The notes beneath the pieces were generated by a model that did no database searches, was not told the DNA's origin, and worked only from the letters and a program-made list of their open reading frames with translations. From Microbacterium suaedae (GTDB lineage: Bacteria; Actinomycetota; Actinomycetes; Actinomycetales; Microbacteriaceae): a DNA stretch of 64,000 nucleotides. Positions 30,128 to 39,062 of this stretch are shown in pieces. A program made the translations under genes and the position numbers. Location of the stretch: NCBI RefSeq assembly GCF_003254645.1, contig NZ_PNFD01000002.1, positions 434,001 to 498,000 of the forward strand, read 5' to 3'. Positions within the stretch are counted from its first letter, which is position 1; every line of letters starts with the position of its first letter.

Positions 30128-30916
30128 GGCCTTGTCGATCGCGCCGCCGTAGCGGCGATCACGGCTGTGGAAGGTCTGGATCGCACGCCACAGGTTCTTG
30201 CGCGTGAACTCGGGCCACAACGCGTCGTCGAACACCATTTCGGCGTACGCGGCCTCCCACATCATGAAGTTGCTGGTGCGCTTCTCGCCCCCCGAGCGGA
30301 TGAACAGATCGACGTCGGGCATGTTCGGCAGGTAGAGGCTCTTCGCGACGGTCTTCTCGTTGATGGCCGACGGCTTGAGACGTCCGGCCTGCACGTCCTC
30401 GGCCATCTTCCGCATCGCGTCGACGACCTCCCAACGCCCGCCGTAATTGATGCACATCGCCAGCGTCATCGTCGTGTTGTCGCGGGTCAGCTCTTCCGCG
30501 ACTTCCAGATCCTTGATGACGGATCCCCACAGCTTCGGGCGCCTCCCGGCCCACCGCACGCGCACGCCCCACTCATTCAGCTGATCGCGGTGTCTGTGCA
30601 GCACCTCGCGGTTGAAACCCATGAGGAAGCGCACCTCGGCGGGCGAGCGCTTCCAGTTCTCGGTCGAGAATGCATACACCGAAAGGTGCTTCACGCCTGC
30701 CTGCACGGCGCCGGCGATGACGTCGAGCATGGCGTCGACGCCGACGCGATGTCCGTCGGTGCGGGGAAGGCCCTGCTGGTTCGCCCAGCGCCCGTTGCCG
30801 TCCATCACGATGGCGACGTGGTTCGGCACCGGTCCCGCGAATGCGGGTGGCTCCAGGCCCGTCCAGTTCAGAGGCTTGAACGGCACGGCGTCCGGATGCG
30901 TGTACGGCTTCGGCAT
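30125..30916 (-). CDS. uppS: Isoprenyl (polyprenyl diphosphate) synthase, cis type
   Basis: 263 residues, UPP synthase family. MDGNGRWA at 38-45 carries the catalytic Asp39 and the substrate-positioning residues; NYGGRWEVVDA and LFIRSGGEKRTSNFMMWE are the other signatures. It makes the polyprenyl carrier lipid for cell-wall synthesis; chain length (C50 or C55) cannot be read. ATG at 30916. The glutathione peroxidase gene lies upstream on the same strand, 18 nt away. Confidence 0.96.
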   Translation of the reverse strand: MPKPYTHPDAVPFKPLNWTGLEPPAFAGPVPNHVAIVMDGNGRWANQQGLPRTDGHRVGVDAMLDVIAGAVQAGVKHLSVYAFSTENWKRSPAEVRFLMGFNREVLHRHRDQLNEWGVRVRWAGRRPKLWGSVIKDLEVAEELTRDNTTMTLAMCINYGGRWEVVDAMRKMAEDVQAGRLKPSAINEKTVAKSLYLPNMPDVDLFIRSGGEKRTSNFMMWEAAYAEMVFDDALWPEFTRKNLWRAIQTFHSRDRRYGGAIDKA

Positions 30917-30934
30917 CCCGCCATTATCGCGCGC

Positions 30935-31432
30935 CTAGCGCGGAAGGTTCTTCTCGATCAGCTCGACGATCGCGGGATCGTCGGGCGTCGTCTTCGGGCG
31001 GAAGCGCTCGACGTCGCCCGAGGGGAGGATCACGAACTTCTCGAAGTTCCAGGCGACTGGGCCCGCGAGCCCCGCGTGGTCCTTCGTCTTCTTGAGTGCT
31101 TTGTAGAGGGGAGCCGCGTGGGATCCGTTGACGCGCACCTTGTCCGCGATCGGGAACGACACGCCCCATGTCGTTGCGCAGTAGTCGAGGATCTCCTCCA
31201 CCGATCCGGGCTCCTGACCCATGAACTGGTTGCAGGGAAAGCCGACGATCTGCAGGCCGCGATCGCCGTAGCTGCGCTGGAGCGCCTCGAGCTGCTCGTA
31301 CTGCGGCGTGAGCCCGCACTTGCTGGCGACATTGACGACGAGAATCACGCCATCGCCGAAGTCTGCGAGGGTCTTCTCGGCGCCCTGGGCATCGGTGAAG
31401 GCGATTGTCCGGGGGTCGTTCTGGGCAGTCAT
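30935..31432 (-). CDS. Glutathione peroxidase family thiol peroxidase
   Basis: 165 residues. The peroxidatic residue is Cys in NVASKCGLTPQYEQL (not selenocysteine), with GFPCNQFMGQEPG supplying the catalytic Gln and probable resolving Cys and AWNFEKF the catalytic Trp. Such Cys-type enzymes usually use thioredoxin or mycothiol systems rather than glutathione. Start choice: ATG at 31432, or GTG at 31438 two codons earlier; a TAGCCT hexamer ends 6 nt before the ATG, favouring the ATG. Confidence 0.93.
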   Translation of the reverse strand: MTAQNDPRTIAFTDAQGAEKTLADFGDGVILVVNVASKCGLTPQYEQLEALQRSYGDRGLQIVGFPCNQFMGQEPGSVEEILDYCATTWGVSFPIADKVRVNGSHAAPLYKALKKTKDHAGLAGPVAWNFEKFVILPSGDVERFRPKTTPDDPAIVELIEKNLPR

Positions 31433-31488
31433 GTCCACAGGCTACGACCCTTCGGCACCACCCAGGCGAAGAATGAGAGAATGAGCGT

Positions 31489-32670
31489 GTGACGATCGCC
31501 CTCGACGAAGCCCGCCCCGCGCCCCCCGTGCGCGACATGCCGTCCCTTCGCATCGGTCCGCTCACTCTCGACGTCCCCGTCGTTCTCGCACCGATGGCCG
31601 GAGTGACGAACATGGCGTTCCGCCGTCTGTGCCGGGAGTACGGCATCGGTCTCTACGTGACCGAGATGATCACGACCCGTGCGCTCGTCGAACGCAATGA
31701 CGTGACGATGCGCCTCATCCAGCATCACGAGTCCGAGACTCCGCGCTCGATTCAGCTGTACGGCGTCGACCCGCGCTACACGGGCGAGGCGGCGCGGATC
31801 ATCGCCGGTGAAGATCACGCCGACCATATCGACCTCAACTTCGGCTGCCCCGTTCCGAAGGTCACGCGCAAGGGCGGGGGATCCGCGCTGCCGTGGAAGC
31901 GCGATCTCTTCCGCGACATCGTGAAGAGCGCCGTCGACGCCGCGGGGGATGTCCCCGTCACGGTGAAGATGCGCAAGGGCATCGACGACGAGCACCTCTC
32001 CTTCCTCGAGGCCGGCCGCATCGCCGAAGACGTCGGGGCCGCAGGCGTCTCCTTGCACGCACGCACCCTCGAGGAGTCCTACTCGGGCACGGCAGACTGG
32101 TCGGCCATCGGCGAGCTCAAGCAGCACGTCACGAGCATCCCGGTGCTCGGCAACGGAGACATCTGGAGCGCTGACGACGCTGTGCGCATGGTGGACGAGA
32201 CCGGGTGCGACGGCGTCGTCGTCGGCCGCGGGTGCCTCGGCCGGCCGTGGCTGTTCGGCGAGCTCGCGCGAGCGTTCGGGGGCGATGCCCCCCACGTCGA
32301 TGCGACACTCGCGTTCGTCGCTCAGGCATTCCGCAGGCACGCCGAGCTGCTCGTCGAGTTCTACGAGGACGAGCTGCGCGGGTGCCGCGACATCCGAAAG
32401 CACGCGGGTTGGTACTTCAAGGGCTACCCCGTGGGCGGCGAGATGCGGGGTCGCTTCACGAAGGTCGATTCACTCGCGCAGATCGACGACCTCATCGCCG
32501 AGCTCGACCTCGACGCGCCCTACCCGGGCGAGCCCGTCGAGGGCCCGCGCGGCCGCTCGGGGCGCGCCCGCAGGCCGGTCCTGCCCGAGGGGTGGCTGGC
32601 CTCGCGCTCGATCGACGGGGCGGCTTCGGCCGAACTGCAGCACGCGGAACTGGACACCAGTGGCGGGTGA
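31489..32670 (+). CDS. dusB: tRNA-dihydrouridine synthase (DusB type)
   Basis: 393 residues. FMN-dependent reductase that makes dihydrouridine in tRNA. APMAGVTN at the barrel start, LNFGCPVPKV with the catalytic Cys, GNGDIWSADDA and GVVVGRGCLGRPWLF are all present. It is longer than E. coli DusB because of a Pro/Arg-rich C-terminal tail, as common in actinomycetes. GTG at 31489. Its end overlaps dgt by 11 bp. Confidence 0.95.
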   Translation: MTIALDEARPAPPVRDMPSLRIGPLTLDVPVVLAPMAGVTNMAFRRLCREYGIGLYVTEMITTRALVERNDVTMRLIQHHESETPRSIQLYGVDPRYTGEAARIIAGEDHADHIDLNFGCPVPKVTRKGGGSALPWKRDLFRDIVKSAVDAAGDVPVTVKMRKGIDDEHLSFLEAGRIAEDVGAAGVSLHARTLEESYSGTADWSAIGELKQHVTSIPVLGNGDIWSADDAVRMVDETGCDGVVVGRGCLGRPWLFGELARAFGGDAPHVDATLAFVAQAFRRHAELLVEFYEDELRGCRDIRKHAGWYFKGYPVGGEMRGRFTKVDSLAQIDDLIAELDLDAPYPGEPVEGPRGRSGRARRPVLPEGWLASRSIDGAASAELQHAELDTSGG

Positions 32671-34003
32671 GCGCGTGCCCGTCCGCACGCCGGCCGGGTA
32701 CACCGATCACGACACGCAGCGTTACGTCACCGAGCGGCACCGTTCCGCCCGCGGACACTTCGCGCGCGACCGCGCCCGCGTCCTGCACTCGGCCGCATTG
32801 CGGCGCCTGGCCGCGAAGACGCAGGTCCTCTCGCCCGCGAGCGACGCCGACTTCGCCCGCAATCGGCTGACCCACTCGCTCGAGGTGGCCCAGGTGGGCC
32901 GGGAGCTTGCGATGGCGCTCGGCCTCGACGAGGACGTCGTCGATGCCGCCTGCCTCAGCCACGACCTCGGACACCCGCCGTTCGGACACAACGGCGAGCG
33001 CGCACTCAACGAGTGGGCGGCCGACATCGGCGGCTTCGAGGGCAACGCGCAGTCGCTGCGGATCCTCACGAGGCTCGAGGCCAAGGTGCTCGACGGAGAG
33101 ACGTCGGTCGGTCTGAACCTGACGCGCGCGACGCTCGACGCGACGTGCAAATACCCGTGGACGGTCGCGGATCCGGTCGCCGATCCGGGCGGGCGCCTGA
33201 AGTTCGGCGTGTACCCCGAGGACGAGGAGATCTACCGCTGGATGCGTGCCGGAGCGCCGGAGCGCGTGCGCTGCATCGAGGCCGAGGTCATGGATCTCTC
33301 CGACGACATCGCCTACTCGGTGCACGACTTCGAGGATGCCGTCGTCAACGGGTACGTCGACGTCGCTCGTCTCGCCGATCCTGTCGAGCACCATCCGCTC
33401 GTCGGCAAGATCCAGGCGTGGGTCGGCTACGACTACAGCCGCGACGAGCTCGCAGACGCGTTGTATCGCCTGACACGGCAGCCGATGTGGCTGACGTCCT
33501 TCGATCGTTCGCGACAGGCGCTCGCGCGCCTGAAGAATCTCACGAGCGATCTGATCGGGCGCTTCGCGAGTACGGCCGTCGCGGCCACGCGCGCGGCGTA
33601 TCCGGGCGACACGCTCACGCGGTATGCCGCGCACGTCGTCGTCCCCCGGGAGATCGAACTCGAGATCGCTGTCCTCAAGGGCATCATGGGTGCCTCGATC
33701 GTGACGATCGACGCACGGCGCAGCGTGTACGCCGAGCAGCGCCGCGTCCTCACCCGCATCGCCGACGCGCTGTGGGCCGCTGACACCCTGTGGTCGTCGG
33801 GGGCGGATCAGCTCGATCCGGCGTTCGCCGCTGACTTCGTCCACGCGGGGAGTGACGCGGAGCGGAAGCGCGTCATCGTCGATCAGGTTGCGAGCCTCAC
33901 CGACCAGACGGCCGTCGCCTGGCACGCGCGTCTCGTCGGCGAGATCGACCCCGCCGAAGTGGGAATCCGGATGCGGGCCGCTCAGCCGGCCGAGGTGTTC
34001 TGA
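32660..34003 (+). CDS. dgt: Deoxyguanosinetriphosphate triphosphohydrolase-like protein
   Basis: 447 residues, HD-domain dNTPase. His72 (RLTHSLEV), His101-Asp102 (LSHDLGHPPFGHNGE) and a late Asp (VMDLSDDIAYSVHD) are the metal ligands. It splits dNTPs into deoxynucleoside and triphosphate, lowering dNTP pools. The frame is open far upstream within dusB; I chose GTG at 32660, which gives the typical N-terminus before RTPAGYTDHD; GTG at 32675 is the alternative. Its stop and the dnaG ATG share one base. The dusB-dgt-dnaG order is typical for Microbacteriaceae. Confidence 0.94.
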   Translation: MAGERVPVRTPAGYTDHDTQRYVTERHRSARGHFARDRARVLHSAALRRLAAKTQVLSPASDADFARNRLTHSLEVAQVGRELAMALGLDEDVVDAACLSHDLGHPPFGHNGERALNEWAADIGGFEGNAQSLRILTRLEAKVLDGETSVGLNLTRATLDATCKYPWTVADPVADPGGRLKFGVYPEDEEIYRWMRAGAPERVRCIEAEVMDLSDDIAYSVHDFEDAVVNGYVDVARLADPVEHHPLVGKIQAWVGYDYSRDELADALYRLTRQPMWLTSFDRSRQALARLKNLTSDLIGRFASTAVAATRAAYPGDTLTRYAAHVVVPREIELEIAVLKGIMGASIVTIDARRSVYAEQRRVLTRIADALWAADTLWSSGADQLDPAFAADFVHAGSDAERKRVIVDQVASLTDQTAVAWHARLVGEIDPAEVGIRMRAAQPAEVF

Positions 34004-35847
34004 TGCCGCGCATCCGGCAGGCCGACATCGACGAGGTGAAGGCCCGCACGAACATCGCCGACATCATCGGCGAGCGCGTGGCGCTCAAATCAGCTGGCGT
34101 CGGATCGCTCAAGGGGCTCTGCCCTTTCCACGACGAGAAGAGCCCGAGCTTCAATGTGCGGCCCAGCCAGGGCTTCTACCACTGCTTCGGGTGCGGTGAA
34201 TCGGGCGACGTCTACACCTTCCTCCGCGAAATGGACCATCTGACGTTCTCCGAGGCGGTGGAGAGGGTGGCACAGCGGGTCGGCTATCAGCTCACCTACG
34301 AGGAGGGCGGTCCGGCGCCCGAGACGAGCGGTCGGTCCCGGCTGTACGCCGCGCACACACAGGCGGCCGAGTTCTTCCGGCAGCAGCTGCTCTCGCCCGA
34401 GGCCGAGCCGGCGCGCGCCTTCCTCGGGCAGCGCGGCTTCGATCCGGGTGCCGCATCGCACTTCGGCGTGGGGTATGCGCCGCGGGGCTGGGACGGGTTG
34501 CTGACGCACCTGACGGGGCAGGGGTTCTCTCGCGATGAGCTCGTCACCGCGGGCCTCGTCTCGACGAACCAGCGCGGCGGAGTCTACGACCGTTTCCGCG
34601 GCCGTCTCGTGTGGCCGATCCGCGATGTGACCGGGCAGACGATCGGCTTCGGGGCACGTCGGCTCTTCGAGGACGACAAGGGACCGAAATACCTCAACAC
34701 CCCCGAGACGCCGATCTACAAGAAGAACCAGGTGCTGTACGGCCTCGATCTCGCCAAGCGGGACATCTCGCGCGGCGACCCGAAACGAGTCGTGGTCGTG
34801 GAGGGGTACACCGACGTCATGGCGTGTCACCTCGCGGGGCTCACGACCGCGATCGCCACGTGCGGTACGGCTTTCGGCAGCGAGCACATCCGCACCCTGC
34901 GCCGCGTGATGGGCGACGACTCGGCGACGGGCGAGGTGGTCTTCACGTTCGACGGTGACGAGGCCGGCCAGAAGGCGGCCCTGCGTGCGTTCTCCGACGC
35001 GGATCGCTTCTCGGCGCAGACCTTCGTCGCGGTCGCGCCCGACGGGCTGGATCCCTGCGATCTGCGCCTCGAACGGGGTGACGCGGCCGTGCGCTCGCTC
35101 CTCGACCATCGGACCCCGATGTTCGAGTTCGTCATCGACCGCAAGATCTCGGGTTTCCCGCTCTCGAGCGTCGAGGGTCGCGTGGGTGCGCTCCGAGCGG
35201 CCGCGCCCATCGTGGCCGAGATCCGGGACCGTCTCATCCGCCCGGGCTATGAGCGCGTCCTCGCGCAGCGGCTCGGGATGGATCCGACGGACGTCCACCG
35301 CGAGGTCGAGCGCGCCGCGCGCGGTGAGGGGCGTCGCGAGGAGAGGGCGGCACCGCCCGATCCCGGCGCGGCGGCCGCGCCTGCCACGACGCTCGCCACG
35401 CTGCCGCGGACGAGGGACGTTGCGATCGAGCGCGACGTGCTCACGGGGATCCTCCAGTACGGGCACCGAATCGAGCCCGCGCTGCTGCATCAGGCGCTGC
35501 ATGCCGCCTTCCGCACGCCGGCGCTCGACGCCGTGCGCGGTGCGATCGCGTCGGTCGACCGCACGCGCCCTGGATGGGGACAGGCGGCGATCGACCAGCT
35601 GCCACAGGCTCTGCGACAGCTCGGTGGCGAGGTGCTGATGCGCGACTTCCCGGCGCGCGACGAAGAGCATGCGGCGCTGTCGGCGAACGACCTGTGCCGA
35701 CGGATCATCGTGCGCGCGCTCGACGCCGAGAAGCACGAACTGCTCGGCGCGGTGCAGCGGGTCGCGCCGGAGTCGGAGGAAGGGCGCGCCGTGCGCATGC
35801 GTCTGCGCGATCTCGACCAAGAGCGTCGCCGTCTCGTCGACGAGTGA
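34003..35847 (+). CDS. dnaG: DNA primase
   Basis: 614 residues. The N-terminal zinc finger is CHC2 type with Cys40, His43, Cys61 and Cys64. The RNA polymerase core has the family RFRGRLVWPIRD segment, and the TOPRIM motifs VVVEGYTDVMACH and FTFDGDEAGQKAA. The C-terminal helicase-binding domain is present. It makes RNA primers for replication. The start overlaps dgt by one base (TGATG). Confidence 0.97.
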   Translation: MPRIRQADIDEVKARTNIADIIGERVALKSAGVGSLKGLCPFHDEKSPSFNVRPSQGFYHCFGCGESGDVYTFLREMDHLTFSEAVERVAQRVGYQLTYEEGGPAPETSGRSRLYAAHTQAAEFFRQQLLSPEAEPARAFLGQRGFDPGAASHFGVGYAPRGWDGLLTHLTGQGFSRDELVTAGLVSTNQRGGVYDRFRGRLVWPIRDVTGQTIGFGARRLFEDDKGPKYLNTPETPIYKKNQVLYGLDLAKRDISRGDPKRVVVVEGYTDVMACHLAGLTTAIATCGTAFGSEHIRTLRRVMGDDSATGEVVFTFDGDEAGQKAALRAFSDADRFSAQTFVAVAPDGLDPCDLRLERGDAAVRSLLDHRTPMFEFVIDRKISGFPLSSVEGRVGALRAAAPIVAEIRDRLIRPGYERVLAQRLGMDPTDVHREVERAARGEGRREERAAPPDPGAAAAPATTLATLPRTRDVAIERDVLTGILQYGHRIEPALLHQALHAAFRTPALDAVRGAIASVDRTRPGWGQAAIDQLPQALRQLGGEVLMRDFPARDEEHAALSANDLCRRIIVRALDAEKHELLGAVQRVAPESEEGRAVRMRLRDLDQERRRLVDE

Positions 35848-35862
35848 GGGCAGGATGGAACC

Positions 35863-36645
35863 ATGCGCATTCCAGAGCTGACCGAGTGGGCCGTGCGGGC
35901 CGATGATCTGAGCATCGCACGGGGACGCGGTGCCGACGCCGTGCGCGCCGTCGACGGCGTGACGACCGAGCTGCCGTTCGGGGGCGCACTCTGCGTTTCG
36001 GGGTCGACCGGATCGGGGAAGTCCTCGCTGGCCGCGGCCCTCGCAGGCGTCGGAGGCGACATGCGCGTCGTCGGGGGAGAGGCGACGGTCTGCGGCATTC
36101 CGGTGCGCAACCCTGGCCGATCGCGCAGCGTGCTGACCTATCGCGTCGGGTATCTCGCGCAGGACGCGGGCCCCACGCTCGATCCGGACCTCACGGTCGG
36201 CGAGTCGATCGTTCTGCCGATCGTGGCACGCGAGCCGCGTGTCAGCCGGCGAGGTCTCGAGGTGCGTGTATCGAATCTTCTCGACGAGGTGCGCCTGCCA
36301 CTCGGTGCGTCCGGGAAGTTCCCGCATGAGCTCAGTGCGGGCATGCGTCAGCGTGTCGCCCTCGCGCGGGCGCTCGTCATGGATCCGCGCCTGCTCATCG
36401 CCGACGAGCCGCTGACGGGCATCGACGTCGAGGTGCGCCACGTGGTGCGAGACGCGATTCTGCGCCGCCGAGACGAGTGGCAGATGTCGGCGCTCGTCGT
36501 CGCGAACGATTCGTCCTTCGCCGAGGAGATCGGAGCCGATCGCATCGTGCTCGACCAGGGGGCCGTGGTGACGCTGCGTCGTGCGGGAGAGGATGCGGTC
36601 GTCACGCCCGGCGCGGAGGAGTCCCTCGCCTTCCTGGAGGCGTGA
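35863..36645 (+). CDS. ABC-type ATPase without adjacent permease
   Basis: 260 residues, one ABC domain: Walker A GSTGSGKS around 47-54, Q-loop in VGYLAQDAGP, signature LSAGMRQRVALARAL, Walker B LLIADEPLTGID, and a H-loop position occupied by Asn (VVANDSS) instead of His. No membrane span and no permease is nearby. The unusual switch residue suggests reduced or specialised ATPase turnover. It lies 15 nt after dnaG and may be co-transcribed or use a weak CAGGAT hexamer 6 nt before its ATG. Partner and substrate unknown. Confidence 0.8.
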   Translation: MRIPELTEWAVRADDLSIARGRGADAVRAVDGVTTELPFGGALCVSGSTGSGKSSLAAALAGVGGDMRVVGGEATVCGIPVRNPGRSRSVLTYRVGYLAQDAGPTLDPDLTVGESIVLPIVAREPRVSRRGLEVRVSNLLDEVRLPLGASGKFPHELSAGMRQRVALARALVMDPRLLIADEPLTGIDVEVRHVVRDAILRRRDEWQMSALVVANDSSFAEEIGADRIVLDQGAVVTLRRAGEDAVVTPGAEESLAFLEA

Positions 36646-36701
36646 GGAGTCGCGACGCGCCCGGCCGTGCGCGCGGTTTCGAGGACGGCGCGCGCGTTTG
36701 C

Positions 36702-36707
36702 TAAGCT
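36702..36707 (+). promoter_or_regulatory. -10 hexamer of tRNA-Asn
   Basis: TAAGCT, 31 nt before the mature tRNA 5' end, with TTTCGA at 36677-36682 as a possible -35 at 19-nt spacing. Confidence 0.45.
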
Positions 36708-36738
36708 TTTCGAGTTGCGCGATGCGCAGCCCGAATGA

Positions 36739-36810
36739 TCCTCGGTAGCTCAATGGCAGAGCAGCCGGCTGTTAACCGGCAGGTTATTGGTTCGAGTCCA
36801 ATCCGGGGAG
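36739..36810 (+). tRNA. tRNA-Asn(GTT)
   Basis: 72 nt. Acceptor TCCTCGG pairs with CCGGGGA (one T-G wobble), the anticodon stem is GCCGG/CCGGC with loop CTGTTAA, and the TTCGAGT loop is normal. CCA is not encoded. A 15-bp terminator follows at once, and the MFS-MerR island lies just beyond it. Confidence 0.97.
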
Positions 36811-36817
36811 CAAGTCG

Positions 36818-36858
36818 AAACCCCCGGATCCCGTGGAAACACTGGGATCCGGGGGTTT
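36818..36858 (+). terminator. Terminator of tRNA-Asn
   Basis: Perfect 15-bp arms, 36818-36832 and 36844-36858, loop of 11 nt, followed by TC. This is the strongest terminator in the window. Confidence 0.92.
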
Positions 36859-36919
36859 TCGTCTTGATAGGCGGTCCGGTGAGCGGGCCCCGTGGACGTA
36901 ACTTGCGGGCCGTTCCCGC

Positions 36920-36950
36920 TTGACCCCGACGCGGCGTCATAGTTTTAGCT
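36920..36950 (+). promoter_or_regulatory. Putative MerR-type promoter/operator of the MFS gene
   Basis: TTGACC at 36920-36925 could be the -35 and TTAGCT at 36945-36950 the -10, separated by 19 nt, the long spacing typical of MerR-activated promoters. Between them lies the dyad GACGC-G-GCGTC at 36928-36938. A MerR gene sits at the operon's end. The assignment is inference. Confidence 0.45.
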
Positions 36951-36956
36951 CATCCC

Positions 36957-38216
36957 ATGACGCTTCTTGCTGCTACATATCTGTCTTCCTACACGCTTTC
37001 GGCGCTCGGGAACTCCATCGCAGCCATCGTGCTGCCCCTGCTGGTGCTCCAGTCAACAGGCAGCGCGCTGGCGGCAGGCACCGTGGCAGCCGCCACGATC
37101 GTGCCCGCCGTCTTTGCTGGAATCTTCATGGGTGTGGTCATCGACAGGATCAACCGACGGACCTCGTCGGTGCTGACGGACCTCGTCTCCGCTCTCGCCA
37201 TGGGAGCCCTTCCCCTCGTCGACATGATCACCGGTCTCTCGGTGGGTTGGTTCGTCCTGTTCGGAATCATCGGCGCCATCGGAGATGTCCCAGGGATCAC
37301 CGCACGGGAAGCGTTGCTCCCTGCCGTCATCCGACACGGCGGTGTCTCCGCAGAGCGCATCACAGGCGCGCGCGAAGCGCTCGGTGCGGTTGCCGTCCTC
37401 GTCGGCCCGGCGGCCGCAGCGTTCATGCTCACCGCCTGGGGTGGCGCCACTGCGCTCTGGGTCACAGCTGGCACCTCACTGGCCGCTGCCCTGCTGACCA
37501 TGCTGATTCCCCACCACGTAGGAACCCTCGAAGAGACGACCGCAGTCAACGCGGCCTCAGGGCAGCGGGTCTGGGGGCAACTGCGAGAAGGGTGGACGGA
37601 GATGATCCACAACAAGTTCGTCCTGGTCACCACGATCCTGACCACCTCCGCGGTCATCGCCATCGGAGGCCTCCAGGGCATGATCCTGCCGTTCTACTTC
37701 ACCGAGATCAATCGTCCCGGACTGCTTGGCCTGGTCATCAGTGCCATCGCGGCGGGCTCGCTGGTCGGTGGTGGGGTCTACGCCGTTGCCGGAACGCGCG
37801 GTTCTCGTCGCGGATGGTTCGTGACAGGCTCTCTCGGCAGCGTGCTCGGCCTCGCGATCGTGGCGTCACTGGTATCGGTCTGGACACTCTTCCTCGGCGC
37901 GTTCGTCCTGGGGTTCTCGGTCGGCCTCTTCGGAGCTCTGGTCGGTGTGCTCTCCATCGAGCGGATCCCAGAGGATAAGCGCGGACGTGTGCTGGGCACC
38001 CAGAACACGTTCGTCACAGCAGCCTCACCCTTGGGCATCTTCCTGGCCGGAGTGATGACGGAGCTCTTGGGGCTCCACACGGCGTTGGTGATGCTCGCCG
38101 CGATGTGGTCCCTGGGGCTCTTCGTGGCGTTGGGCGCCCGATCCATGCGTAACCTGGAGAGACCCGGATCCGCTCAAGACCAAGTCCGCGAGGTGAACGG
38201 GGCGCGTGATGCGTAG
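36957..38216 (+). CDS. MFS transporter (probable drug/metabolite exporter)
   Basis: 419 residues, about 12 hydrophobic spans in two halves of six. The GVVIDRINRRT loop after span 2 is the MFS motif A position, and ERIPEDKRGRVLGTQNTF is the family segment typical of the MFS_3 (EntS-like) exporters. Its substrate is unknown. Base composition and codon use differ from neighbours: more A/T at third positions (for example CTT, GCT, TCT, ACA). It overlaps the MerR gene, which probably controls it. The position beside a tRNA gene suggests horizontal acquisition, though no integrase is present. Confidence 0.85.
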   Translation: MTLLAATYLSSYTLSALGNSIAAIVLPLLVLQSTGSALAAGTVAAATIVPAVFAGIFMGVVIDRINRRTSSVLTDLVSALAMGALPLVDMITGLSVGWFVLFGIIGAIGDVPGITAREALLPAVIRHGGVSAERITGAREALGAVAVLVGPAAAAFMLTAWGGATALWVTAGTSLAAALLTMLIPHHVGTLEETTAVNAASGQRVWGQLREGWTEMIHNKFVLVTTILTTSAVIAIGGLQGMILPFYFTEINRPGLLGLVISAIAAGSLVGGGVYAVAGTRGSRRGWFVTGSLGSVLGLAIVASLVSVWTLFLGAFVLGFSVGLFGALVGVLSIERIPEDKRGRVLGTQNTFVTAASPLGIFLAGVMTELLGLHTALVMLAAMWSLGLFVALGARSMRNLERPGSAQDQVREVNGARDA

Positions 38217-39012
38217 CAGCGACCTTGCCAGCCGTGCAGGCATCACCGTGCGAACTCTGCGGCACTATCACCAGATCGGGCTCCTCGCGGAACCAGCGCG
38301 GTCCAGCAATGGCTACCGCGACTACGACACCCATGCGCTGGTGCGAGTGCTGCGGATCCGTCGCCTGGCGGCACTCGGCTTCTCCCTCCCACAGATCGCG
38401 GCCATTCTCGATGGAAACGATCCACCGTCAGATGCTGTTTTCGACGCTTTGGACACGGAGTACGCGGCGCAGATCGAGCACCTGACCCGCCAACGCGAAC
38501 TGCTCGCCCACCTCCGGCGCTACGGAGCATTCCCAGACCTTCCTCCGGAGATCGCCGCGTTCCACAGTGTCCTGCGAGACTCTGGTCTGCCCGCGGGGGC
38601 GGCGGCGACTGACCGGGATCACACTCTTCTGCTGATGCATCTCATCGGCCCGGAGGGAAAGGACTATCTGACATCGATCTATGAGCTGCTCAGTCGCCCG
38701 GACCGCGCCTCCGCCGTGGCGGCGGCCCTGACGGCCTGGGCGAGCCTCGATGGCGAGAGCACATCGGACGAGATCATGCATCTCGCCGACGAGCTCATCG
38801 ATCTATTCCTGCCGGTCATTGCCGAACTGGCTGCGCTGACCACGGGCCTCGCGGACTTTCCAATGGCTCGAGAGCGCATCTTCCAACAGCACACCACGAA
38901 CTATCTCACGCCGGCCCAGCAGACGGTCCTCGACAAGGTCCGCGCCGGTCTCGCTCACTCGGCTGATGTGGCCCAGCGGCGGCCTCAACACGACGCAGAA
39001 GGACAACAGTGA
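38209..39012 (+). CDS. MerR family transcriptional regulator
   Basis: 267 residues. The N-terminal winged helix is clear: SDLASRAGITVRTLRHYHQIG, then RDYDTHALVRVLRIRRLAALGF, followed by the dimerisation helix (about 75-110) and a large, unannotated C-terminal effector domain. No metal-binding Cys cluster is seen, so it is more likely a multidrug/ligand sensor (TipA/BmrR-like) than a metal sensor. ATG at 38209 lies inside the end of the MFS gene; GTG at 38206 is the alternative. It likely regulates the MFS promoter. Confidence 0.9.
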   Translation: MRSSDLASRAGITVRTLRHYHQIGLLAEPARSSNGYRDYDTHALVRVLRIRRLAALGFSLPQIAAILDGNDPPSDAVFDALDTEYAAQIEHLTRQRELLAHLRRYGAFPDLPPEIAAFHSVLRDSGLPAGAAATDRDHTLLLMHLIGPEGKDYLTSIYELLSRPDRASAVAAALTAWASLDGESTSDEIMHLADELIDLFLPVIAELAALTTGLADFPMARERIFQQHTTNYLTPAQQTVLDKVRAGLAHSADVAQRRPQHDAEGQQ

Positions 39013-39062
39013 GCGCTCTCATCGTCACCGCCCGCACGACGACTCTTGTCAGCGTCGGCTGA
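39009..39062 (+). pseudogene. 17-residue remnant frame after merR
   Basis: GTG at 39009 overlaps the merR stop in a GTGA arrangement and encodes 17 residues, MSALIVTARTTTLVSVG, then TGA. The overlap is what is seen between co-translated genes, yet the product is too short for a protein. It looks like the 5' end of a third operon gene whose remainder was lost. Bases 39063-39211 hold nothing recognisable. Origin unknown. Confidence 0.45.

Noticed and set aside
30935..31432. Selenocysteine glutathione peroxidase
   Set aside because: The active-site codon is Cys and there is no in-frame TGA.
34090..36753. Long minus-strand frame across dnaG and the ABC ATPase
   Set aside because: Shadow of two real genes; no ribosome site and no protein pattern.
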